A DNA stretch of 64,000 nucleotides from Forficula auricularia (GCA_024734495.1 JALMQS010000055.1:9149652-9213651), one strand, 5' to 3'; positions 44,971 through 55,586 are shown, counted from the first letter of the stretch. The notes: generated by a model not told the origin, from the sequence alone. Made by a program: numbers and translations.

Positions 44971-45320
44971 CAATTTGAGCTGCGAAAATTTAATAATATA
45001 ATCAATAATATCTTAGGTTAATTCTACATATTTAGAAAATTATTTTATTATTTTTGAAAAGTAAAAATGAATTGAACACTCGACGAGATTCGAACTCGTG
45101 TCTCTCTCCTTTAGCGAAAAGCGCCTTTACAAACTAGGAACATCCGTGGCCTAGTTGGTAAAGGCGCTCTTCACTAAAGGAGAGAGACACGAGTTCGAAT
45201 CTCGTCGAGTGTTCAATTCATTTTTACTTTTCAAAAAATAATAAAATAATTTTCTAAATATGTAGAATTAACCTAAGATATTATTGATTATATTATTCAG
45301 CTTTCGCGGCTGAAATTGTT
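44971..45320. repeat. Head-to-head pair of tRNA-like units, long palindrome
   Basis: Arms of about 165 bp (44971-45137 and 45149-45320) are nearly perfect inverted copies around an 11-bp centre. Each carries a tRNA-like unit with a perfect T-arm (GAGTTCGAATCTC) and D-arm (GTGGCCTAGTTGGTAAAGGC). The anticodon stem can pair but the loop does not have standard form, so decoding is unlikely. Two opposed pol III promoters would give overlapping complementary transcripts. Confidence 0.85.
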
Positions 45321-45544
45321 TTTAAAAAAGGATTAAAACTAACGTTTAAAAGTTAATTTTTCTAAAATAATGAAATGATTTATCCGGCTACTTTGCAGGC
45401 TGTATCATTGATGTTATTTAAAACTAGCGGGATTCAACTAGTAATCTATTTTTATTTAAAGTTTTATTTTTGTTAAAAGAGAATGGTGTAGGTTCTAGGT
45501 GAAACATATTTAATAAAATAAAAATTTAAAAATATAAATTACTA

Positions 45545-46170
45545 GTTGGGATTCACAAATAAAAGACAAATTGTCTTATGAGCAAGACTCATATATATAT
45601 TTGGGTTACGAGCCTATCATCAGTAGTTCACATAGAAAACTTTTGTTTATCTGCATCAAGCAGAAGACAACCTCATAGAAAACTTTTCTATGTGAACTCC
45701 TAAAGATGGGTTCGTAGTCCGAAATATCGATAGACTTATAACAGGAATAGCAGGGAATTGGACAAAAATTAAAATCAGAGAGTTTTTATTAAATGGGTCA
45801 GAGTTGTATTAAAAATAACAAAAAATATCTTTTTAGTTGTTAAAGAAAAAGTCCAAGATTGTTGATTAATTGGAGCCAGGAATATATTTAAAAAAAGAGA
45901 TTAATGATGTTTTGTTGAATAGTAAAATTATTTGACCAAGAATAATTAAATGGGACACTGAGGAAGTCAAAATAAATTGACGAAACCGCTGGCCCATTTA
46001 ATAAAAACTCTGTGATTTTAATTTTTGTCCAATTCCCTGCTATTCCTGTTACAAATTTATTATGGACGCAAATGATACAACATTATATTATATAGACTCT
46101 CTCTCTCTCATATAAGCAATTTGTCTTTTGTTTGTGAATCCCGAGTTAGTAATTTATATTTTTATTTTAT
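45545..46170. mobile_element. Hammerhead element family C, copy 2, with nested element
   Basis: Outer arms GGGATTCACAAATAAAAGAC and its inverted copy (about 46120-46145). Two family C motifs lie at about 45598-45635 (minus, CTGATGA, GAAA changed) and 45697-45722 (plus, CTAAAGA, GAAA kept). The centre holds a short family A scrap (CATCAAGCAGAAGACAACC), and a family F-like element is nested at 45739-46051. Confidence 0.7.
45739..46051. mobile_element. Hammerhead element, F-like, nested in family C
   Basis: Inverted ends TAACAGGAATAGCAGGGAAT then TGGACAAAAATTAAAATCA. One motif at 45958-45993: CTGAGGA, extra A, stem II GTCAA/TTGAC perfect, GAAA, then ACCGCT. Stem I AAATGGG/CCCATTT is strong. The cleavage triplet is damaged. 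Confidence 0.7.
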
Positions 46171-46504
46171 TTTTATTGTTCTATATTTATAGGTTTATGT
46201 TCTACACCAAGTTGACGACAACCTTCATTGATTTCTCTTGATGAATTAACAATTCTCATACTCAGATAAGAAAACCACCAACTAATGGCTCTATGCCTTT
46301 TAAACGGCTGATTTTAATGTAAAAAATTTAAAAATCGTGACAAAATGGGGGGAATTTATTGAATATAATGAAATTTTTCTAGTACCATCGACATTAGAAA
46401 ATAAACTGCAACGGATCGTTGCTAAACTTTATCAAATTCATTTGAAATATTAATATGTTGATTCCTTTATTATTAATCAGATATCACTCTTGCAATTTGC
46501 AGGT

Positions 46505-47560
46505 TCATGTTGACTTTAATTCAAAAATAATGTTCGATTCCTTCATTAGTATTGAGGAATAACAATTCTACATTGGATTTTTGACATTTCGGTTATTATT
46601 GGTAACCATTGCGGAAGACATGGAGGAATCGACTTTAAAATCAAAAATAGCGATTGATTCTCATCTATTACTTGAGGAATAATAATTCCATACATTAGAT
46701 TTTTGACCCTTCGATTATTATTGGTAACCATTGGCGCAAGAGAATCTGAAAATCAGAACAACGATCGATTCTTACCTGAATACTAGAGGAACAACTATTG
46801 CGTGTTCCATTTTGGATGCTTTGACCGATTATCGGCAATCCTCTACTGAAAACGCGGATAAGCGACTTGAAATGAAAAAGACTAAATTCTTTATGGGAAA
46901 ACAACTTCACCTCGATTATCCCTGATTACTACTTAGTTGCTTATTTGTGGAAAATCGATCAAGACAGAATGAATGAGTCAAATATATTTAACCCGACGGA
47001 CTCATTTTGATGCTTTGATTTTCATGAAGGTTTAAAAAGACTCAATTTTTATGGAAGAAAACAAACTCAATTCTTGAGTTGCTTACCAAAAAAAGAATTT
47101 AGTCCTTTTGATTTTTAAGTCGATTCTTCCACGTTTTCAGTAGAGGCTGCCATTAATAGTCAAAACATCAAAAATGGAATGCAATAAGGTTATTCCTCTA
47201 GTATTAGATAAGAATCGATTGTTATTTTTGATTTTAAGGCGTTTCCTCCATGTCTCAGCAATTGCTACTAACTAATAATCGAAGCGTCGAAAATTTTAAT
47301 GTAGAATTATTATTCCTCAAGTAATAGATGAGAATCAATCTCTATTTTTGATTTTAACTCGATTCCTCTATGTCTTCAGCAATGGTTACCAATTAAAACC
47401 CGAAACGTCAAAAATCCAATATAGAATGGTTATTCCTCAAGTACTAGATGAGAATCAATCGTTATTTTGATATTAAGTCGATTCTCTATAGTCTTCAGCA
47501 ATGGTTACCAATAAAAACCGAAACGCTCAAAACCAACATATCCATCCGCACTCACCAAAT
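46505..47560. repeat. Inverted arrays of an about 125-bp minisatellite
   Basis: About three units in one orientation (46510-46880) and about four inverted (47110-47545) flank a centre. Unit landmarks are ATTCCTCAAGTAATAGATGA, GAATCAAT, GATTTTAA, TCGATTCCTC and CAGCAATGGTTACCAAT. A single stray unit end is at about 52134-52160. Open frames here are repeat-derived. Confidence 0.85.
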
Positions 47561-48380
47561 GAAAAAATCGCACTTTTTGGCCTCCCGACAAGACCTTATA
47601 GTAATTTTTGGCAAACCGTCACGTGCTAAATTTCAACCTAAATCAATACTACAATTTGTGACTTTAATTGAGTCCATGGGTCCGTAGCTCACCTGAGGAC
47701 CCTTTGAAGTCGCGCTTGCCGCGAGACCGATTACAATACTTTCCCATGCTCGCATTGGATTAAGTAAAATAATATTTTTGATTGAATTTAATAAAGTGGA
47801 CGACCAGTGGACTAATACGCCTGTTGAGTGAACAACTTATTTAATAAAATTGTCCTAGTGTTGAAAATTATTAATAAAAATAAATCGCTCTTGGTTTGTA
47901 TGTACTGCAAATCACTACTTAACTTAAACTCAAGTGAAGAAAATAATCCCTCTAAAATCTGGGCAATAATAAACCCGGTGACGATCTTTTATTTCCCTCC
48001 AGCTTCTAGTTATTGCTTCATGCAATTTTCTGCTAAAGTTGAGGATTTGAAAGTGCTTTAGGACGGCACTTGGCCGAGTTTAATCCCCTTAAATTGTCTT
48101 CCACCAGCACGTGTGTCGTAATTAACCTCCTGATAAACTTGAATCGCTAACTTACCACCCAGTACGTACCCGTGCTCCATACCAGACCGCAGGAAGTTGG
48201 CAAAACGTGTTAATAGCTCATTTGATTATGGCCCCTCATTTCATACGCAAATGAATGCAACTTGAATGTGTTGTTGTTCTCTCGAAAGGGCTTAATTCGC
48301 TTAAGGTGGGCGGCTTTTATTCACAAGTGAACCTGCCAGTTTAGATTAGATTATGTCGATAATAAAACAACTAATATTTT
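47561..48380. other. Complex single-copy stretch
   Basis: 47680-47740 ends with CGATTACAATACTTTCCCAT, an echo of the repeat ends near 30590 and 36135. 48060-48340 is single copy with CACGTG at about 48109. No gene recognised; the frame 47828-48061 has no family features. Confidence 0.4.
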
Positions 48381-48384
48381 TACT

Positions 48385-48455
48385 TTATAAAAGGAAATCA
48401 ATGAGGTTGTCCTCTGCTTTATGCAAATAAACATATACATATAATATAATATAAC
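48385..48455 (-). mobile_element. Family A terminal fragment
   Basis: AAATCAATGAGGTTGTCCTC then TGCTTTATGCAAATAAACAT matches the family A end. No ribozyme. Confidence 0.65.
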
Positions 48456-48481
48456 GAATATAAGATAGGTATGTATATAAT

Positions 48482-49117
48482 GTTGAAGTAAAAACCGGTT
48501 TTTAGTAAGAACGCGTTCTTACTAGTTAAAACGCGTTTCACTGAGTACCTTTGTAGCAACTAATTTTTACTGATGTCAAAAATAAATTCGTAAAACCCTC
48601 GTCAATGTTCATTTAGATTATATGGATAAATTCGAATCAAATAACCCCTAAACCGTTTACTCCAGGACAAATTCCATTAGAAGTAAAATTGTAGAGGATG
48701 TAATTTTTGACATTTTCATTTAAATTTTTTTTGAAAATATACACCCAAAATGAAGGGTGGGACAAAATTGAAGATTCTAGCCATTTGGACCAAATTCAAT
48801 CAAATTTTGTATCGATATTCTGTGGGTCCCGGGAATGTCAGAAATTAAAAAATAACCACCCAAAATGGGAGGGAGGATCAAAATGAAAATTTTACCCCTT
48901 TGGATCAAATTCAACAGGGGTTATTTGATTCGAATTCATCACATATAATTTAAATGAGTATTGACGAGGGTTTTTACTGAGTCGTATTGCCAAAACGAGT
49001 TTTTACTTAAATTCATTTTTGACATAAGTAATAACTAGTTGCTACAAAGGTATTCAGTGAAACGCGTTTTAACTCAGTAAGAACCCGTTCTTTACTAAAA
49101 ACGGATATTACTGCAAC
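48482..49117. repeat. Inverted-repeat element with about 165-bp arms and captured tandem units
   Basis: Ends GTTGAAGTAAAAACCGG and complement of GTTGCAGTAATATCCG. Arms share AAACGCGTTTCACTGA, GTTGCTACAAAGG-type and AATAACCCCT. The centre holds two units of the 125-bp family of 6601-6965, inverted. A DNA transposon or foldback element; class undetermined. Confidence 0.82.
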
Positions 49118-49204
49118 ATATATATATATACACTCAAAATATCCTCAATTGTTTAAATTATTAGTATAACTTCCTAATCACTCATATCGATCTCGTAATA
49201 TTAA

Positions 49205-49290
49205 AAGAGAAAGAAAACCTCTTAATTTATGAAAAATGTTTTATTGAATAAAACATAAGCTTACATCTTCAGTGATCACAAATTATTTAA
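49205..49290 (-). mobile_element. Family E relic
   Basis: GAAAACCTCTTAATTTATGA and ATTGAATAAAACATAAGC then ACATCTTCAGTGA are a decayed family E arm (box CTGAAGA retained on the minus strand, stem II lost). Confidence 0.45.
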
Positions 49291-49798
49291 AAGAAAAATG
49301 TGTTTTCTGTTTGTTAAGGATGTGGTTTTTAATTAGGTGAATAATGAGATTTGAATTGATGAATGTTTAAATTAGTCTAGTAAAATAATATTGTCATTGA
49401 GTATTAAACAAAAAAGACAATTATAATATCTGTTACTGGATGGAGAATGTGATGATTAAATGGACAATTTCCAAAACATAACGACTAATTGTATTTATAA
49501 AAGTTTTTTGTAAAGTAATAATTATTTTTTTGGACTTTTTATATTTATGATAATAATTGTAATACAAATGTTTTATTATTTTGAAAATGGTCAGTGGTAA
49601 CCAAAACTGTTTAGTAAATGTATCAATAAATTTAATAATTTTTTTATTATTTCTCTGACTATTCGAATAACCTTTGAACAATTGAAGAAAATTACAAAAT
49701 TACTTAAGTTTTGGAAGAATAAATTATAAAATAATACATAAATATTTTATATATTATATAATGAATATGTGAAATAACAGATGAAATATTTCTAATTA

Positions 49799-49860
49799 TA
49801 AGACTGATGATTAAGGTTTAAGGTCAAACATTCAAAACTATAGTCCCTAACAAATAAATT
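49799..49860 (+). mobile_element. Family A fragment, ribozyme decayed
   Basis: CTGATGA is intact and ACTATAGTC follows, but stem II carries an insertion and GAAA has become AAAA. Confidence 0.6.
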
Positions 49861-49864
49861 ATAA

Positions 49865-49922
49865 ATTAATAAAGTAAAGGAGTGTAGTTTCACAGTGAAA
49901 CTACACTCCCTTTACTTTATTA
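49865..49922. repeat. Near-perfect hairpin, 27-bp arms
   Basis: ATTAATAAAGTAAAGGAGTG then TAGTTTCAC, four-base AGTG centre, and the inverted copy with one extra C. Could fold as a pre-miRNA-sized stem-loop; more likely the end of a repeat (the following TTTCACCTAAAACTTACACC module recurs elsewhere). Confidence 0.7.
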
Positions 49923-50094
49923 ATTATTATCATATTTCACCTAAAACTTACACCACTTTCCCTAAGTAAAAATAAATAAATAAATAAATTATAGATATAT
50001 ATCTTTATTTGCATCATATGTGGAGGGAAACATCATTGATTTGCTTTTATGAATTACTCTCATCAAACAAATTCTATTCAATTAAATATTTTTA

Positions 50095-50346
50095 AATTGA
50101 AAGTTTCTTTTTGCCGAGAGTTGCAGAGTTTTTATAAATTGAAGGAGACAATAAAAGAGTGGAATGCTGGAATTATACATTTTTCATTTATTTATAACGA
50201 GACTATAGTTTCGAGAGCTTTGCTCTGTTCATCAGTCTATTACAATTGATTCTCAAGCAAAGCTCTCGAAACTATAGTCTCGTTATAAATAAATTAAAAA
50301 TTACTAACTCCAGCAGAATGCACAGTCTTTTATTGTCTCCTTCAAT
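50095..50346. mobile_element. Hammerhead element family B, copy 1
   Basis: 252 bp flanked by an 11-bp duplication AAATATTTTTA (50084-50094 and 50347-50357). Left end TTGCCGAGAGTTGCAGAG; both arms share GAAGGAGACAATAAAAGAGT. The minus ribozyme is at 50199-50238; the plus arm keeps only its 3' half (50253-50281). Confidence 0.87.
50199..50238 (-). ncRNA. Hammerhead ribozyme motif, family B
   Basis: CTGATGA, AC, stem II AGAGC/GCTCT with AAA loop, a C, GAAA, ACTATAGT, C. Core bases intact; the stem II base pair next to the core is lost (C facing C). Confidence 0.72.
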
Positions 50347-50784
50347 AAATATTTTTAGTTACCATTTACAGCTAAGCCTGGAGCTCATAGGCAGCTCAAA
50401 TAAACAAGGTTAATATACGAATGTATATAATATACAGATTTTCTATATAAATCAATCAATGTGAAATATTTATTTACTTTTCTTTTAATTTTCTCTCAAT
50501 TTTTAGACTAAGTAATATAAGCAGGTCAAATGAGAGAGGGGCTCACATACCAAGGGTTCCGTACCCTATGTCTTCCAAAATCTTTGAGATACCGAATTTT
50601 GTTCCTATTTTTGGTCGATACCGAAAGAAGGAACGAATTTGTAGTATTTTTCATAATTTTAAATTAAGCTACTTTCTAAATCGCGAGGTACACATATAAC
50701 CTAAAAATAGCCAGGATAGGCTCTCTAATAACGTCGTTTTAAAGTGAATTAAATTTAAAAATAATAAGACTAATTCTTTACAGA

Positions 50785-50845
50785 AATGGAAATTCCTCGA
50801 GGACCACTTGTGGTCCGCGGACCATAGTTTGGGAAATTCTGTATT
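50785..50845. mobile_element. hAT-type end relic
   Basis: GAGGACCACTTGTGGTCCGC then GGACCATAGTTTGGGAAATT resembles hAT ends of the form CAGxGTTTCCCAAAC..GGTCCGCGGACC. No partner end was located. Confidence 0.4.
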
Positions 50846-51519
50846 AGTTTGGTTGTATCAAAGTCGAAAACAACCAAAACTAAATGAATCATGATTTCGT
50901 CTCTGCCAACTAATCTTTCTGAATAAATTTAAGTAAAATTATGAAAAAATAATGACATTGATTAATATTAATTATCCGTCCCATTAACGCAGTGAAGAGT
51001 TTATCAGGATCGTTCCGAGATCAAACATTCATTTACTTATATGTATATCTTGAATATTATTTATATAAACATCAACAAACGATAAGAATTTTTAATAAAT
51101 GAATGTCTTATAAAGAATATTTATTTTACCACTCAATAGGCTCTTTTATATTCAATCAAATATTTGATAGTGAAAAATCATTTAAACGAGAGATATCCAT
51201 TTAAGAAAATAGAACTAGATCAACAAATTGAAAGGATTCAAAAAACTATAACAAGTGCGTGGAAGGACAAACTGAATCAGAAAAACTCAATTTTTTGCAT
51301 TTCCTGTTTAGAAGTATTTTCGAAATATTTCGAGTTTAATTATTTCTAAACATTTTCAAGATATTTAATTAATTGGTCAATTAATTATATAATAACGAAT
51401 ATCTATTTAGTCCAATGTAATAGTCAAAAGGTCGTTCCTAGAATAATAGAAATTAAGAAATTAACTTCTACTAGTCTGATTCAGGTCTGAACTTGTTTTT
51501 GGAATGTCTTAGCTGATAT

Positions 51520-52040
51520 CAGGGAGATAGGGAGAGAGCTTATGGCTAGAAAAGTGTCGCCTGCCTACGTCATCGCTGACTCACAGTCCACCATCTTGGA
51601 TCTTTCAAAACATTGAGATTTCCATATGGTCCTATACTAAAATATATATCATTTTACCTTTGATTTTCAAAATTATAAGGTCACCTAAATAAAAAAACTA
51701 ATAAAAGAACTATTTTAAATTATAGTTTTTTGATTTTTACAGATATCTAGAGAAAATTGAAATTAATTAAAATTATTAATTATTAAAACTATTTCATATT
51801 AAAATAAGATGAATATACACAAAATAGTCATAGGAACATATACAGTATTTTATATTAAAGAAAAACGTGCTTATATGAGAGTATTAGCTCTTTGTTAAAC
51901 ATGTATTTCTCATTTGATAACGTTATGTTTGGCAATGTTTTGAACTATACAAGATGGCGGTCGAGCTTCTTCTTCCCCCTGCTTCAGGAGACAATTTCAT
52001 CGCCTAAGTTCTAAGCTTACAGTCACTCCCTATCTCCCTG
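51520..52040. mobile_element. Non-autonomous hAT element with CAGGGAGATAGGGAG ends
   Basis: 521 bp, terminal inverted repeats CAGGGAGATAGGGAG, perfect 8-bp duplication GCTGATAT (51512-51519 and 52041-52048). Sub-terminal phrases CACCATCTTGGATC and ACAAGATGGCGGTCG are loosely inverted. No coding frame. Confidence 0.92.
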
Positions 52041-52189
52041 GCTGATATAAAGAAAGAGAGATCATTCTATATGTGCCCTTTTAGTCATTTTGATTAAATA
52101 CTTTTATTTAAAATTTATTTCATTTGATCTGATACTAGAGGAACAACCATTCTACGATGCATTTTAAAGATTTGAGTAGGAATTACCTG

Positions 52190-52255
52190 TGGTCCGGGAC
52201 TAGAATTGCCTCACATTATCCCCTGTTTGTAAAAGAGACGACTAAAAGGGGTTGA
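52190..52255 (-). repeat. Dispersed conserved core, copy 3 (inverted)
   Basis: CCCCTGTTTGTAAAAGAGAC then GACTAAAAGGGG is the complement-strand version of the core at 11755-11850 and 27460-27525. Confidence 0.5.
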
Positions 52256-52829
52256 TTATGGGATTGAATCTCTCACCTCATAAAAAAACACATAATTATG
52301 TTACTAGAGATCTCAATAAAATGTTGCAAAGAGGAGGACATCGCAAAAATGACCCTGTCTTAAGTCCAGTTGTAATAGAAGGATAGTCAATTTAATTGAA
52401 AAGTTTGAAATCCACTGGATTTCAGTTTTCTAGCCCAATTCCTTGGCTATTTTCCAAATCATCATAACTAAAGAATAAAAAATTCACCTTTTTTTCTTTT
52501 TTTAATTTTTTATTTAAACAGTTTCGGAGACTTTGTTTTCATTATTCCTCCAGAGGACCGTATCTTATATTTTTAATGAAATATGTAAGATTTCTGGAGA
52601 ATTAACGTAATAAAAATTATTCTCATTGCTTAAATATGTTTCTAATTATTTATCAATTTGGCCGCTGTAAAATTAGTAGATGGCAGCACTTGATGGCAAC
52701 GCCTGTATTTAGACAACCTAATTAGACGAAAAATTCCATTTTTCAGGGTTTGATACTCCCAGTCAGCTATAATCATTTATATAGCTAGTTTGATATAAAT
52801 ACAAAACGAATTTTCTATATCCAATCGGT

Positions 52830-52925
52830 TAATTAAGCCATAAGAAATAACAAATAAAATATTTATAATTAAAAAGACTGATGATGAAAGTTAAACCTTC
52901 GAAACTATAGTCTTACAGATTATAT
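52830..52925 (+). mobile_element. Family A fragment, subtype 1
   Basis: TAAGAAATAACAAATAAAAT, TTTATAATTAAAAAGA and the ribozyme, cut off 13 bases after it by the CTAGCTGC repeat. Confidence 0.7.
52876..52912 (+). ncRNA. Hammerhead ribozyme motif, family A
   Basis: CTGATGA, extra T, stem II GAAAGT/ACCTTC (one A-C mismatch), TAA loop, GAAA, ACTATAGT, C. Core intact. Confidence 0.75.
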
Positions 52926-53325
52926 ACTAGCTGCAAGGCCCGCCTTCGGCGGCCCTCTTGCTATCCAGGGGACTCCCCCTGGACCCCCACCCCGAAACCC
53001 ATTCAACACCTCCATCCACCCCACCACCCCAATGTACAGACAAAACCTTAATTTTATATAGATAGATAATTTCATTTAAATTGGTAACCATGACCACCCC
53101 TGGACCCCGACCTCTCAAATCTCACCCCCCTCCAACGAAACCCCCCAGCACCCCCACCCACACCACCACCCCAATGTACAGACAAAACCTTAATTTTATA
53201 TATATAAATAATTTCATTTCAATTGGTAACCATGGCGACTGTTTTTGATGGGGGACGGACATAGGTACATACATACAGAGGCAGGGACAAATGCGCTTTA
53301 GTAGTATAAGATATAATCATTAGAA
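52926..53325 (+). repeat. CTAGCTGC family with C-rich tract
   Basis: Starts ATACTAGCTGCAAGGCCCG and ends near GCTTTAGTAGTATAAGATA. C-rich stretches (52970-53030, 53093-53170) are interleaved with two copies of CCAATGTACAGACAAAACCT then TAATTTCATTT and GGTAACCATG. The complementary strand is G-rich as at 9480-9720. Confidence 0.7.
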
Positions 53326-53332
53326 TCAATTA

Positions 53333-53753
53333 GTCCAAGAGCTGATGACACATTTTTGACTACGGATTTGACCCAACTAGAAATTATGCGTAATAGTACC
53401 GTCTATGATAGTTGTACAGGGAATGGCCAGTCTGGCTGGCCTAAGCAGGTGGACCAGGTACTGCGCATGGTGTGAGTGCGGTAAAAAATACATATGTGTT
53501 AAAAAATATTTTTGACCCACAATGAAATTATAAAAATTTTAATTTATAGTCAATTATAAACATAATATATTCACCCCAGACCATTTGAGTGGTGGAACGT
53601 GGAACCAGACCACCCCAAAGTGTATTTTTACAACATGAAAAAAATAGCATCATGCCTGGCCATTCCTTGTACAACTATTATAGACGGTGCTATTACGCAT
53701 AATTTCTAGTTGGGTCAAATCCGTAGTCAAAAATGTGTCACCAGCTCTTGGAC
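53333..53753. mobile_element. MITE with about 105-bp terminal inverted repeats and TA duplication
   Basis: Ends GTCCAAGAGCTGATGACACA and complement of GTCCAAGAGCTGGTGACACA. Arms match through TAATAG..ACCGTCTATGATAGTTG and GGAATGGCCAG, and TA flanks both sides (53331-53332, 53754-53755). The loop has no open frame. The TA site suggests the Tc1/mariner superfamily; sequence identity is unknown. Confidence 0.85.
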
Positions 53754-54516
53754 TATATATTTTTCAAAATTTTCTTTACTTTAAAATGTCTTCAATTAAA
53801 AAAAAATATATTGAAATTATTAAACTTATTTCAATACAGGGTCAATTTACAAATAATTCTTGAAATTTAAAGTATTTATATCCTATATTAGTCACCTATT
53901 TTAAAAAATAAATAAAAATATTAAAAAAAAATAGGGGTAGGGATATGTTTACGAGATTTATAGGAATTTGTTGATAGAAGCTCTAAGATACGGGTAGAGA
54001 CGGAGGCCCGCCCCTTCGTCAAGTTGGAGTCTCCGATCCGTTGAGGTAAACAAACCAGCATTCGCTTATCTATTCATAAAAAAAAATAAAAAAAATTTCT
54101 TTCAAAAAAAATATTTCTCTTGGAGTCAATTTCAGATATAAATAAAATATAAAGCAACCATAGGAGGGGAGAGGGGAGGCAGGGAGGGGGAAGAACACGC
54201 GACTGGATTGTATATAAGACGACAGTAAAATTAATGTATTCTTGTGAGACTCCCGAGTTACGCAGCCAGAAACCGGCCCAGGCAGCTGTGGGCCCCAGAG
54301 TGGGGCAAGAAGGGATAGGCAAAGGGGGGACCACGATTTGTTTCCAGCAAAAATCAACAGCTGAAGAATAGCGATCGAGAAAGAAGAAGAAAAAAAACAA
54401 GCAGGAATAAGTATCCAAATATAATTGTAATTAATAAGATTGGAGTAATTTTTGGAGGCGGAGTGATAAGTGAAATTGAGTAGATATCGATGAGACAGTC
54501 CATCTTTTTATTCATA

Positions 54517-54553
54517 AAACCGAAGTTTCGGAGGCCATTCCCTCCTTCTTCAG
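54517..54553 (-). ncRNA. Hammerhead ribozyme motif, family D, core intact
   Basis: CTGAAGA, extra A, stem II GGAGG/CCTCC with GAATGG loop, GAAA, then ACTTC and GGTTTT. All core bases are present. Stem I pairs AAAA(TT) with (GG)TTTT imperfectly. Confidence 0.65.
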
Positions 54554-54644
54554 AATTTTGAAGTCAGTGAAGGAAATCAATGCGACATTCCCCTCCTCTT
54601 TCAGTGGTAGTAACAATAATATATTGTATTTTAGTCTCACCAGA

Positions 54645-55185
54645 ATTATAGTATAATGTGGAAGTCTGTCTATTTATTACTACTTGGGATTATAGTCTTC
54701 TGCCTCCTAAGATTAAATCAATTATAAATTTTGTCAAGTCCTAAAGTCCTAGAATTGTAAAAAAATTTATTTAGTTTTCACAAGCAGAGATTAGCTGAGG
54801 TAGAGAGAGGTCAAACCATCCTTGTTAAGGTTTTGACCAGGTTTCCTTAACAACTTATATCAAATGCCGTGATGGTTAATGCGTCGCATGCTCCTGGTAT
54901 CGGGTTTTTGCGCGGAATTATTCAATTACTTTTTGCCTTTTGATGGAAATCTATGGTCATGTTATTTGTTATTGAGCATACATTTCTATTTTTTTCTTTT
55001 TCTTTTTTTTTACTTGTTTATTATTTGTTAAATTGTTGTAATTAATTTGTATTGATGTTTGTTAATGTATTGTAGCTAGATTGTATTGATGTTTGGAGGA
55101 CCTAGCCACCGAGGACTTGTGCCTCAAAGCAGGTCGAGGAATAAAGATTTATTTATTTATTTATTTATTTATACATTATAATTCT
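54645..55185 (+). repeat. Insertion in the family D loop, possible SINE or LINE tail
   Basis: It ends in GAATAAAGATTTATTTATTT and further TTTA units (about 55137-55170), a typical retroposon tail. 54855-54930 (GTGATGGTTAATGCGTCG .. GGTATCGGGTTTTTG) is weakly tRNA-like. No coding frame recognised. Confidence 0.45.
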
Positions 55186-55282
55186 GCTGAGAATGAAATA
55201 CAATATATTATTGTTACTACCACTGAAAGAGGAGACAGAGGGGAATGTCGCATTGGATTTCCTTCACTGACTTTTCAAAAGC

Positions 55283-55318
55283 CTGAAGAAGTAGGGAATA
55301 GCCTCCGAAACCTCGGTT
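55283..55318 (+). ncRNA. Hammerhead-like motif, family D
   Basis: CTGAAGA, extra A, stem II GTAGG/CCTCC (one mismatch), GAAA, ACCTC, GGTTTT. Core present, stem II weakened. Confidence 0.55.
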
Positions 55319-55586
55319 TTATGAATAAAAAAATGTGTAAGTGTGTGTAGGAAGAATTTTTTAATGCAGAATTGATGGAAGGCAGCCCAAGGATATTGAA
55401 AAATAGAATTTCGAATAAAATAAATTTATTGGAAAGTCATTTTCATCCTCTTAAAAATGGGTCAGCGAAGAAAACATACAGGATTTGTTGACCTTGAAGA
55501 AGGAGGGACGCGCCTTCCATATGTGCATGGTCGTGCTGTGCACGACGGCGTGAAGGCCTTAAAGGCGACCATTGAACATGTGCTAT

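Larger units (their letters stand above)
54450..55440. mobile_element. Hammerhead element family D, copy 3, enlarged loop
   Basis: Left arm (54455-54640) and right arm (55190-55400) are inverted copies (CCGAAGTTTCGGAGGCC; CAGTGAAGGAAATC; CTTTCAGTGGTAGTAACAAT). Motifs at 54517-54553 (minus) and 55283-55318 (plus). The loop 54645-55185 is a separate insertion. Confidence 0.8.

Noticed and set aside
45138..45214. A functional tRNA gene on the plus strand
   Set aside because: D- and T-arms are good, but the anticodon loop cannot be given a standard 7-base form with T33, and the unit is part of a mirrored repeat.
54074..54418. Minus-strand proteins of 95-114 codons
   Set aside because: Two overlapping frames with low-complexity F/L/S-rich sequence derived from purine runs; no start context, no repeat or family support.
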